Source: RGIG6919 sp045531905 | GTDB taxonomy: Bacteria > Bacillota > Clostridia > Lachnospirales > Lachnospiraceae | NCBI GenBank assembly: GCA_045531905.1 | Contig: JAZSEY010000017.1 | Coordinates: forward strand, 1-64,000 | Direction: 5' to 3' | DNA: 64,000 nucleotides | Shown here: in pieces, positions 43,397 to 53,000 of the stretch | Layout of the letters: every line of letters starts with the position of its first letter | Position numbering within the stretch: position 1 is the first letter of the stretch | Made by a program: the position numbers and the translations under genes | The notes under the pieces: generated by a model | Told to the model about the DNA's origin: nothing | The model's input: only the letters and a program-made list of their open reading frames with translations | Database searches by the model: none

Positions 43397-44554
43397 ATGA
43401 ATATGTCATCATCAAATAAAAATATGCTTTTGGTATTTCTCGGCTTAATTATTGTAGCAGCAGCTTGGTTTTTAGGCATGAGTCCTATGATGGAAGATAA
43501 AGAGAAGATTGATACAGAAGTGAAGTCTTTGCAGGCAAAATATACAGATTTATTAGCGAAGAGTGCAAAACAGGCTGATTATGAAAAGGGGATTGCTGTA
43601 TATAATGAGAAGTTTGAAGAAAAGTTAGCAAAGTTTCCAGCTACTTTGGATCAGGAATATACAGTTGAGTTTATCGATGGTATTCGTGAAGCGTATGAAT
43701 TTAATGCAACAAGTTTGGCATTAGGTAGACCAGTACAGTTTTATGTACTAGGTAGCTCAAATACAGCAACAGATGCAGCAGCAACAGATGCAGCAGCAAC
43801 AGATGCTACAACAACAGATGCTACAGCAGTAGATCCGGCAACAACTAATATTTGTTATACAGCAGCGTTTCCAGTTGCATACAAAGGTAGTTATGATGGT
43901 ATTAAGGATTTCTTAAACTATATTGCTGGATACAAGTATAGAATGACAGTAGATACAGCGACTATTGCTTATAATGTTGGTACACAGGAATATACGGGTT
44001 CCGTATTATTAACTATGTATTCAGTTGCAGGTCCTGATCGTTCGGATGCTCCACTTAGCATTGATGTTGAGACTGGTGTCTCTAATATCTTTACAGGTGA
44101 GGGTGGTTCATCTTCAAGTTCAACTCTGAATAAGTATGATGAGAATGATGGTGCTGCTATTGCGTCTGATTATGACTTTTATGTAATGTTAAATCCTGCA
44201 ACAAGCGATGTTTCTCCAATTGTAGTAGGACAGGATGGTAAGGATGCTTCTCAGGTGTCAAGTGATGCAAATGAAGCAGTAGCGTTAAAGTTTGACTTCT
44301 ATGAAAAAGAAGGTAAAAAGTATGTAACTTATACATTAGGCGATAAGTCATACGAAGCTGAGGTAACATCACCTGACGATGTAACTATCTTTGTGAATTC
44401 AACTGATAGAGTTGATGGTGATGATAAGGCTGCAGTTAAGGTAGTCATTTCAAATTCAATGGGTATCCCAGTATATGTTAAGGTTGATGGAGATGATGCA
44501 ACTTCTCCAAGATTTAGTGTAACAAGTAAGACAGGACAGGTTAAGATTTATTAG
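43397..44554 (+). CDS. PilO-like pilus alignment protein
   Basis: It has one N-terminal membrane segment (about 9-27), a coiled coil (about 30-75) and a ferredoxin-like domain interrupted by a Thr/Ala/Asp low-complexity linker (about 120-150). An extra Ser-rich and beta-rich C-terminal part (about 230-385) is not usual for PilO and may face the cell wall. The position directly after the PilM-PilN fusion supports PilO. Sequence similarity alone would be weak. Confidence 0.75.
   Translation: MNMSSSNKNMLLVFLGLIIVAAAWFLGMSPMMEDKEKIDTEVKSLQAKYTDLLAKSAKQADYEKGIAVYNEKFEEKLAKFPATLDQEYTVEFIDGIREAYEFNATSLALGRPVQFYVLGSSNTATDAAATDAAATDATTTDATAVDPATTNICYTAAFPVAYKGSYDGIKDFLNYIAGYKYRMTVDTATIAYNVGTQEYTGSVLLTMYSVAGPDRSDAPLSIDVETGVSNIFTGEGGSSSSSTLNKYDENDGAAIASDYDFYVMLNPATSDVSPIVVGQDGKDASQVSSDANEAVALKFDFYEKEGKKYVTYTLGDKSYEAEVTSPDDVTIFVNSTDRVDGDDKAAVKVVISNSMGIPVYVKVDGDDATSPRFSVTSKTGQVKIY
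43766..43825 (+). repeat. Four 15-bp tandem repeats in the PilO-like gene
   Basis: Units of the type GCAACAGATGCAGCA, the first two identical, encode the Ala-Thr-Asp-Ala-Ala linker. Copy number changes would keep the frame and vary linker length. Confidence 0.85.
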
Positions 44555-44575
44555 TAGAATGGAGTGATTCTCTGT

Positions 44576-45973
44576 ATGAAGAAATTGAATAACAAAGGAT
44601 TCAGTTTAATTGAGATTATCATTGCCATTGCCATTTTTGTGGTTTTGATTGTTCCAGTAATCAAGCAAATCGCGACCGGTATGAATATAAGCGCAACATC
44701 TAAACAGAAGCAGTTGGCTTCAGAGTATGCAGAATATATAATGGAGTACTTTAAGAGTACTCCATTAGATAAGATTGGTAAAGATGACTTGTTTAATGGT
44801 GAAAATAAGTTTTATGAAACCACATCCGGTTCTGCAGAAAAGACAGCTACTGTTGGGGGTACAACTATCACATATATTCAGCGTACATTTGCAACATCTA
44901 GTTCAGATCCAATCACTATTGGTGGTGTCGACAAAGAGTATTTTGTAACTGTGTCAGCTGATACTAGAGATTATGCGATGGAACAGATAGGTTATCGACG
45001 TATGACATCATCTGATCCAAATGATGGTAGTCTTACAGTTGCTACTGTAGATGGTATCAAGTACGTTGAAGATAGTTCTTTAGTAGGTAAGCAGGATCCA
45101 AACAAACAGAATGTTGCAGGCTTAACTAATTTAGACAGTAGCGATGTGGCGATTATCGCAGGCTCGGTTGCTAATATGGATGAAACAGCATCGGATGCGT
45201 TTTTTGCTGCAAAAGCAGAAGCGTTAAAGAAGATTAGTGAAGATAAATGGCTACAGTTGATGTATGGTTCAGGTCAGAACGATTTTCAATATGATACAGT
45301 AAAGAAAATGACTCGTATCTCAATTAAAAACGAGGGAACTGATGATAATCCGAAGTATGTAGTATCTTGCGATTTGGAGTATAAGGATGAACCTGATAGT
45401 TCCAATACAACAGGCATTACTGTGTCAAACTTAAGTTATAATGTATATACGAAGAGTTTTTCACAGTCACAGGTGCCAGAGATTTTCTTAATGTACAATC
45501 CATGTGTATATAATGGTGAATATGCTATAGCAGATTACATTGTTATGGATGTGGATGCAAGCATTGATGAAGAAGTGAAATTATATATGATTCAGACAGC
45601 AGATGAATTACCTGATAAGGTAAAAGATGTTGTAGATAGCAATAACATTGAGTTTAAGAATCATAATCTGATTCAGTCTGGCATTACAGGAACAAGAGAA
45701 AATGTTAAACTGAAATTTAATACCTGTGGTGATATCAGTAAATTGAAAGTTTATACTAATGTGGATTTAACACAGGTGAATGATGATACAGCTTTTGCTG
45801 CTGGTGACTTTGCAAAATTGACCGGCAACTCAGCACCGGGAGCTGGATTCGTTAAGTCATTAGCTGACGATACAGAGTATGAGGGTCGTTTGTATACTTT
45901 GAAAGTTTTCTTGTATGATGAGACGACTAATCAGTTAGTTGCAGAGTTCCATGGAACAAGGGGGGCAGATTAA
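44576..45973 (+). CDS. Minor prepilin with long C-terminal domain
   Basis: Prepilin signal MKKLNNKG|FSLIE with Glu5 and a hydrophobic helix IIIAIAIFVVLIVPVIKQIATG. The head is about 430 residues, much larger than a standard pseudopilin, so extra surface domains are expected. ATG 44576 is chosen because GGAG precedes it; the in-frame GTG at 44564 is within that site. The stop overlaps the start of the next gene (TAATG), showing translational coupling. Confidence 0.85.
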   Translation: MKKLNNKGFSLIEIIIAIAIFVVLIVPVIKQIATGMNISATSKQKQLASEYAEYIMEYFKSTPLDKIGKDDLFNGENKFYETTSGSAEKTATVGGTTITYIQRTFATSSSDPITIGGVDKEYFVTVSADTRDYAMEQIGYRRMTSSDPNDGSLTVATVDGIKYVEDSSLVGKQDPNKQNVAGLTNLDSSDVAIIAGSVANMDETASDAFFAAKAEALKKISEDKWLQLMYGSGQNDFQYDTVKKMTRISIKNEGTDDNPKYVVSCDLEYKDEPDSSNTTGITVSNLSYNVYTKSFSQSQVPEIFLMYNPCVYNGEYAIADYIVMDVDASIDEEVKLYMIQTADELPDKVKDVVDSNNIEFKNHNLIQSGITGTRENVKLKFNTCGDISKLKVYTNVDLTQVNDDTAFAAGDFAKLTGNSAPGAGFVKSLADDTEYEGRLYTLKVFLYDETTNQLVAEFHGTRGAD

Positions 45974-48636
45974 TGTTAGAAAAGATAATAAAGAAACTAA
46001 ATAATCGTGGCTCCAGTTTTGTCGTAATGATTGTGTCTATGTCATTTTTGGCTATTTTAGCAGCTTCTATATTGACTGCTGTAGGATACACTTATCAGAT
46101 GAAACTTTACAACTTGAATTCAAAAAACAACTTCTATTATGTAGAAGAGGCTATGGATGAGATACAAGCTGGAGTAGGTAGTATCGCTATGAAATACTTA
46201 CAGAAGGCTTATGACGACACAATTAAGGTTATGGTTTATTATGATGCAAGTTTGAAGGCATACGTAACTAGAGATGATGAAGATGCCAATGTAATCATGA
46301 AACAGACCTTTTTAAAGTATTTATCTGAATGTGATGAATTGTCTAATGAAGAGACTGTTGCAGGAAGTGGAGTAACTAAACTGGCAAGTACGTTGGATTC
46401 ATTTATTCAGGAATCAGATATTACATTAGATATGTCAGCTGCTAATTTAAAGAGAGTTGATGCATCTGATTCAGTAATTATTAAAAATGTTACTGTTAAG
46501 AGAACAGCAACATATTCAATTGGTGGAAATAGTGAGAACTATGTGCAGTCTATCACAACGGATCTTGTGTTAGGCGAACCAGGATATGATGTTTCTTTTG
46601 CAGGAGAGAAAGATGCATTTAGTACGATTTATGATTATGCATTAATTGCAGATGCAGGTATCGAAATTACTGGAAGTACAAGTAATGTAAATATTTCCGG
46701 TGATGTATATGGTGCAAACGATTTCTATAACAAGGTCTACAATAAATATGATGGTGGTACAACTTCTGTTACATCGTATCAGAAGAATACAGCACCATAT
46801 AAAGATTGTAATGGTTTGCTTGATACTAGTATGTATTCCGGATTGTATGTTGCAGGTGCGACAGTTACAATGCAGTCTAATCGTGTAGTTGTTCCAGGTA
46901 CCATTGGTGTATTTAATGATGGTAGTTTGGTTGTATCGGCTAAAGAAAATGGAATGGTAGTTCCATCTGACGTTTGGGCAGATAGTATTGTATTAGGCGG
47001 ATATACTACAACAGCAGGTGCATCTGATGTGAATTTATATGCAAATGCTTATATTTATGACGATTTGGAATTAAATGCGGATTTAGCTACATTTAAGATG
47101 CAGGGTAAGTATTATGGATACAACTATAGTCAGGCTAAGGATTCACGAGTATTTATCGATGCAGTAGATGGTGATACCTATTCTGAAAATGATGGACATT
47201 TCAACAGTAGTTCTATCATTTTGAATGGTCAGGGAACTACTTTAGACTTTGAATATCTTGATGCACTTTATATTGCAGGTCGTTCATATGTAGAAATGTC
47301 TAAAAAAGTATCTGCAGCAGATTCTACTATCACAACACCAGATGGTGAAGAGACAGTATCTGTAAAGTCATATGTGTATGATAATACAATTGATGATTAT
47401 GTAACAGGTGAATCGTTATCTGTTAAGAGTAATCAGTTAGCGTATATGCCATTAAAGTCATGGGTTGAAGAAGATGATGGGGATTATTATGTCAATATTA
47501 GAAGTGATATTGCAGAACCATATACAGGCTTCTTTAAGGATTTATCTAAGGTTCCGTTGATTAAACAGACAATTGATGGTAATGATTTCTATTTCTTTGA
47601 TTTTGATGAGGCATATTTGTCTGGTTTAAGTGTAGGTATGGATGACTTCATCGTTGCATATGCTAATTTCTTTGAGACTGATGATGAAAAAGATGGAAAA
47701 TATGTTAATGAGAGTGCTAAAAACTTAAAAGATATCACAAATTACAAGAAGTTTAAGGTTGATAAGATTATTCTGCCTGACGATACAGCAAATGATAAGA
47801 TATATTCAACAGGTGCTTTGACTGTAATGAATGGCACTAAATTCTCACTTGTTACTGATAAGAGTGCAGAAGATGTGTTTGATAATATGTTAAAGAATCA
47901 GGCTGCTGGAACTACATTTACTTGGATGCAGGCAACAGAAGAGTTAGATTTGAATTATAAGATGATGAAATACTTCTTAACTCCTGATGTTGATTCTGAG
48001 TTAAAGCAGGGCTTTAAGAATATTTTAAATGGTAATTTGGATTCTGTACGTTCAGTATCAGAAGATTGTAATGATATGTGTGATGATTTTGTAAAAATGA
48101 TGGATAGCAATGATTTAGATACTTTATCATTAACACCAATGTATCGTTATTTCAATGTTGCTTCTATCAGAGATATTTCAACAACAGGTTATGCAAAGTT
48201 GGATTCTGGTTACGAAGTATGGATTAGTGATAAGAATGTTACCGTATCAGCAAGTAGTGCTGATGGACGTATTCAAGGTATTGTAATTTGTAAGGGTGAT
48301 GTTACATTTGACAGTTCTGTAAAATCTTTCGAAGGCATGATTGTATCAGGTAGTAAGATTTATATTGGTCAAAGCATTAACTTTATTGCTAACCCTGAGA
48401 TTCCAAAGGCTATTTTAAGAGAGTGCTCTGGTATGAGTGGTTCAACAACTGCAAGCAGTATTATTGCTTGTTTCAAAGATTACAACGACGTTATTTCCGG
48501 TGGCGGTGGTGCCGGCGGCGGTGGCGGCGGTGGCGGTGGTGGCGCTACCGGTGTAATCGATCTTGAAAAACCAATTACAGAAGTAAATTACAAAGATGTC
48601 CTTTACTTTGAAAATTGGAAGAAGAACGTAGAGTAG
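45973..48636 (+). CDS. Very large PilX/GspK-like minor prepilin
   Basis: 887 residues. The N-terminus KKLNNRG|SSFVVMIVSMSFLAILAASILTA resembles a prepilin but lacks Glu5 and has Ser at +1, as in tip-located PilX/GspK proteins. A repetitive, probably beta-helical region follows (about 215-480; patterns such as NVNISGDVYGAN, GLYVAGATVTM, ALYIAGRSYVEM), then a helical part. Near the C-terminus is a tract of Gly (about 843-857). It likely caps or decorates the pilus. No catalytic motif is recognised. Confidence 0.75.
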   Translation: MLEKIIKKLNNRGSSFVVMIVSMSFLAILAASILTAVGYTYQMKLYNLNSKNNFYYVEEAMDEIQAGVGSIAMKYLQKAYDDTIKVMVYYDASLKAYVTRDDEDANVIMKQTFLKYLSECDELSNEETVAGSGVTKLASTLDSFIQESDITLDMSAANLKRVDASDSVIIKNVTVKRTATYSIGGNSENYVQSITTDLVLGEPGYDVSFAGEKDAFSTIYDYALIADAGIEITGSTSNVNISGDVYGANDFYNKVYNKYDGGTTSVTSYQKNTAPYKDCNGLLDTSMYSGLYVAGATVTMQSNRVVVPGTIGVFNDGSLVVSAKENGMVVPSDVWADSIVLGGYTTTAGASDVNLYANAYIYDDLELNADLATFKMQGKYYGYNYSQAKDSRVFIDAVDGDTYSENDGHFNSSSIILNGQGTTLDFEYLDALYIAGRSYVEMSKKVSAADSTITTPDGEETVSVKSYVYDNTIDDYVTGESLSVKSNQLAYMPLKSWVEEDDGDYYVNIRSDIAEPYTGFFKDLSKVPLIKQTIDGNDFYFFDFDEAYLSGLSVGMDDFIVAYANFFETDDEKDGKYVNESAKNLKDITNYKKFKVDKIILPDDTANDKIYSTGALTVMNGTKFSLVTDKSAEDVFDNMLKNQAAGTTFTWMQATEELDLNYKMMKYFLTPDVDSELKQGFKNILNGNLDSVRSVSEDCNDMCDDFVKMMDSNDLDTLSLTPMYRYFNVASIRDISTTGYAKLDSGYEVWISDKNVTVSASSADGRIQGIVICKGDVTFDSSVKSFEGMIVSGSKIYIGQSINFIANPEIPKAILRECSGMSGSTTASSIIACFKDYNDVISGGGGAGGGGGGGGGGATGVIDLEKPITEVNYKDVLYFENWKKNVE
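48499..48546 (+). repeat. GGN tract encoding polyglycine
   Basis: Sixteen codons of GGT/GGC and GCC/GCT give Gly4-Ala-Gly10-Ala. It is the most GC-rich spot in a low-GC window and is slippage-prone in units of three. Confidence 0.9.
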
Positions 48637-48647
48637 GTGGTGATTGT

Positions 48648-49196
48648 ATGAAGAACAATAATAAAGGTTACTCTATGGTTGAGATGATTATCTGTGTTGC
48701 TATCATTTCAGTTCTTGGTGCACTTGGTTTTCTTACAATGAATATTGTGTATACAGCAAAAGCTAATTCTGCCGTGAATACATTCAAAACACAATATGCA
48801 ACATTGAAGACTGTGACAGAGGCTCAAGATGCTAAAACTGCATTTAGATTATACTATGATGATACTGAAGAGCAATATTATATAGAGTATGGTACTTGGA
48901 ATGGCAGTGTATTTACGGCATCAACCACAAAAGCTGAAGTTGCATTATCTGATAGAGTGGCAATCTATTATAAAGCAGCATCAGGTTCAACAGAATCTAT
49001 TATAGATACAACAGGTGTTGTCGTTCAGTACAATAAGTCTGATGGATCTGTGTTAAAAGGTGCGGGTACTTATCGTTTTGCAAAATCAAACAATAAGGCA
49101 ATTACCGATTTGGTTCTAGGCAACACTTCAGATGCTGTAGGTTCTACAGTGGATACTTTGAAACTGAATAAAAACAGTGGTAACTTAACTAGATAA
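48648..49196 (+). CDS. Minor prepilin
   Basis: MKNNNKG|YSMVE with Tyr at +1 and Glu5, a hydrophobic helix MIICVAIISVLGALGFLTMNIV, and a head of about 150 residues. ATG 48648 follows GGTGGTG; the frame extends upstream into the previous gene without a better start. Similar size to standard minor pilins (GspH/I-like). Confidence 0.87.
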   Translation: MKNNNKGYSMVEMIICVAIISVLGALGFLTMNIVYTAKANSAVNTFKTQYATLKTVTEAQDAKTAFRLYYDDTEEQYYIEYGTWNGSVFTASTTKAEVALSDRVAIYYKAASGSTESIIDTTGVVVQYNKSDGSVLKGAGTYRFAKSNNKAITDLVLGNTSDAVGSTVDTLKLNKNSGNLTR

Positions 49197-49207
49197 GGAG
49201 TTGATAA

Positions 49208-50011
49208 ATGGTGAGACAAAAATTAAATAATAATGGTTTTACATTTATAGAGCTGGTTATCACAGTGGCTATATTAGCGATTATCATGGTTTCTATTTCT
49301 ACTTTCATGGCTTCCACAACTGCAGTTTATACTAGAACAACGAAGGATAATGAGGTGCAGATAGAAGCACAGGAAGTCTACAATACGATTAATACCAGTA
49401 TTATGCAGGCGAATGTAGTAAAGTTGCTTGCAAAGAGTTCAGGTGGTGGTTCATTATGGTATGCCTCCGATGAGCAGGCGGGAGTTACTGGTTATAAGGA
49501 AGGCACTGGAGTACTAGTAAATGATACAGGTAGTACAGTATCTTTTGGTGAAGATTTTGTAACTACAGCTGGATCACAATCACATAGATCAGGTAACTAT
49601 CGTGCATTCAAAATTTTAAAAGAGGTAGATTCTACTGATCCGACAAAAGTGGTTTATAAGGATTTATTGGTAGATGCACTTTACATTGAGTATCAGACTA
49701 AAAAGTCTGATGGCACATATACTACAGCTTATGTAACTTATGTTGTGGATCCTAGTACCGGTAAGTTATATATGAACCGTCACTTAGAGGGCGAGACCAA
49801 TGCAGGTATTATTGATAAGTCAATTAGTGCCGAAAATCTTTTGAGTGATAAGCTTTTGTATACAAGTGGTACAGATTATGGTTTTAAGGTTAACGTTGAT
49901 GCAGATGCTAATAGTATTGGTGTGATTTTAGATTTTAAGAATGCAACTATGACATATAAAACTTTGGGTATGACAAAGATTCGTAATTCAAACGTTTTGA
50001 CACGTAAGTAA
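49208..50011 (+). CDS. Minor prepilin, PilW/GspJ-like
   Basis: MVRQKLNNNG|FTFIE with Glu5 and the helix LVITVAILAIIMVSISTFMASTT. The head (about 230 residues) starts with a long helix containing KDNEVQIEAQEVYNTINTSIM, as in GspJ/PilW. AAGGAG is upstream. It belongs to the cluster of minor pilins that would prime fibre assembly. Confidence 0.87.
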   Translation: MVRQKLNNNGFTFIELVITVAILAIIMVSISTFMASTTAVYTRTTKDNEVQIEAQEVYNTINTSIMQANVVKLLAKSSGGGSLWYASDEQAGVTGYKEGTGVLVNDTGSTVSFGEDFVTTAGSQSHRSGNYRAFKILKEVDSTDPTKVVYKDLLVDALYIEYQTKKSDGTYTTAYVTYVVDPSTGKLYMNRHLEGETNAGIIDKSISAENLLSDKLLYTSGTDYGFKVNVDADANSIGVILDFKNATMTYKTLGMTKIRNSNVLTRK

Positions 50012-50030
50012 TGGGAAAGGAGAGAACTAA

Positions 50031-53000
50031 ATGTTAAACAAGAAGAAGGTTTTAATATTATCTTTAACACTGATGCTATTTGCAATTGCTTCGACTGCAT
50101 TGGTTTCATTCTCATTAGCTGGTGATTCATTACGTGATAGCGAGGCTTCTAAAGCGAGCAAATCTGCTACAACAGATTTGTCCCTTGCAGATTCCCTTGC
50201 AGATAGTTTGACAAATGTGGATCATATTATTGAAAAATCTAATGATACATCTTTGTCGGCTGATGAGAGAGTGTTTAAGATTGTTCAGATTGTATCTGAC
50301 ACAAACAAAGAGACTTCTTTAAAGAAGTATATTGACGATGGTAGTTTTCGTACTCATGTCATCAACAACAATAAGAGTGCTTCATGTACTCAAGAGATGT
50401 TGGCAACATTAGACGGTGCAGGGCTTACACCAAGTATTAGTTTACAGGTGTTTACAATTGCTGAGTTAAATGCTTTGGTATCAGCGGAAGTTCCAGATTA
50501 TACAGCATTAACAACTGCAGATTTGTTTTATGTGAATAATGTTGCATCAGCACCTTTTGCAGATGGTAATGATATTCCAAATGAAGTATATGAACAGTTA
50601 AAAACATATGTAGATGGTGATTATAAGCCATTGATTGTAGATTATGTAAAGAGTAGTTCTGGTGGTACTGGTTCAAATACTACTGAGAATCAGTATACAA
50701 TGGCGAAGTTGACTAAGAATGTATTATCAAAGAACTTTATTAAGTTTAATACATTCTCATGGCAGCAGGATGCGACTTTAGTTGAGTTTTTAACTCGTGC
50801 AAAATCAGTTTTCGTTTCTTATAAATTAAAGTATACAGAAGAAGAAAAAGCAGCTGATCCAAAACCTGCTCGTAAGGTGTTATTTGTTACAGGTGATACA
50901 GGTGCTAGTGCTATGAAGGCTGCTGTAGATGCAGATAATGCTAACTTTATTAAGTATGCATATTATAGAAAGTCTGATGTTCCTACAGCAATTGAGACAG
51001 CTCAGATTTCATATACAGCATTAACAGAAACTTCTTTTGATGGTTATGATTTTGTGTTCATTGAGAATGATACTTATGCAAATATGACTGCTGATATTTA
51101 CAACATTATATCAACAGCATCATATGCGAAGAAGCACGTAATCTATGCAAAACAGCTTGAAACAAGCGAGGATAGTAGTTCTAGTGATAAAGATGATGAA
51201 ATGACTGGTAATATTTTTACTACAAATTATGATCAGTTATTAGCATTGGTGGCACCTGCAGATGGTATTTCTATTTATTCTAATGTAATGCTTTCAACGA
51301 GCACTATGTTCGAGACAATGGCTGCAAATCCTACTGGAACTCAGGAACTTGCTAATGAGATTGCTGATTTGTTAAAGAGTAGTACATATCGTGAGTATGG
51401 TAAGAATTCTGCTTCAGGAAAATTGTTTACAGTATTAGAGATTCAACCTGCTTATCCGATTGATCAAGAGTTGGCTACAAAGAATAATAATTATTATTCG
51501 AGACCAGATGCTGTATATAAGCAATCTAAGGAAATGGTTCCTGAAGGTAGTGAGTATTATGCATTTGAAATGACGATGGAAAAACTCTGTGCTTTAACTG
51601 GATTAGAATCAAGTCAAATTAATCTTGTTCAGGTTTCTACAGAAGAATTGCAGGGTATGAAAGATGCTATTCTTGGAACATACGATTTGATTTATATTGG
51701 TGGTAACATGTCTGCTTTAAGAACTGAGGCAGAGTATCAGGCTGGTAATTGGGCTACTGTTGCATCCAATATTAACAGTTACAATTGGACTTTCTATCGT
51801 ATGTTTTCACACTCAGGTACATTACAGTATTTAGGTGCTGATGGTACAATGGGTGTTACTGGAGGATTCTATGGCTCTAAATATGGTAACTATGTAAATG
51901 GTGGTGGTAATGACATCTCATATGCTAATTTCGAGAATTTGAAAGCATATGTGGATGCAGGAATGCCATTAATTATTAGTGATGATGTTACAGATGCATA
52001 TGTGGGGTTAAAGGCATATGGAGATAATCCTTATAAGAATTTATTAATTGATCCTGATTGTAATATGCTTAAATTTTTAGGATATGCGTTGGAGCAAAAG
52101 GATCTTGAAACAGATGGAACTACACTAAGTTATGATATCAGTGGTGCTTTTTCAAATGTTTTGGCAGGATTTGATAAGGATGATATTATTCAAGTAGATA
52201 ATATCGATAAAAAATATGGTGGCACCATTACACCATATGCGGTTGTATTTAATGACGGTGTGTTAGTACCAGAAGCTATTTTGAATAATGGTGTATGGGA
52301 AGAATATGAGGGCTCAAAGAGTCCTGTGGCTGATGATAAGAAAGCATCGACAGCGGGACAGAGAATTATTCAATTATTGGATAAAGCATCAAAACGCCCA
52401 ATTTTGAATATATCTAATATGCCGGCTGAGTACAAAATGAATACTCCTACTACATATCTTCAGAAGGATGTATTGAATTTTGAGTTTACCGTATTGTCAA
52501 ATGGTAATACTGCTATTACAGGATATACAGTAAATCTGTATATTGATGATAATTCAAATGGTTTATATACTGATAAAGACGAATTGGTGTTAACTAAAAA
52601 ACTTCCAGCTGGTACTGAGGTTAAAGACACTATAAGTTATGACATTGATCCAAACGATGAGTTCTATGGTCCGGTTAGTTGGAAGTTAGAAATTGTAGCA
52701 AACCCTACAGGTATGAGTATTAGTTATGATGCGGTTTCTTATGTTGAAAGATTAACACGTGAAAAAACAGAAATCAGAGTTTTGCAAATTAATACAACTC
52801 CAACATCTAGAGATGGTGGTAATAATAGTTTTGAAACATTGTATTTCTGTCCAATTTGTCAGTTATCGGGTCATATAGCTAGATATAATCCAATTAGTGA
52901 TAATGCTGGCTTTGATGTAAATATTCCATATGCGGATCGTATTGATGATCCTGCAGGATATACAGCATGGTCAAATAGTGCAACTCAGTTGTATGAAGGT

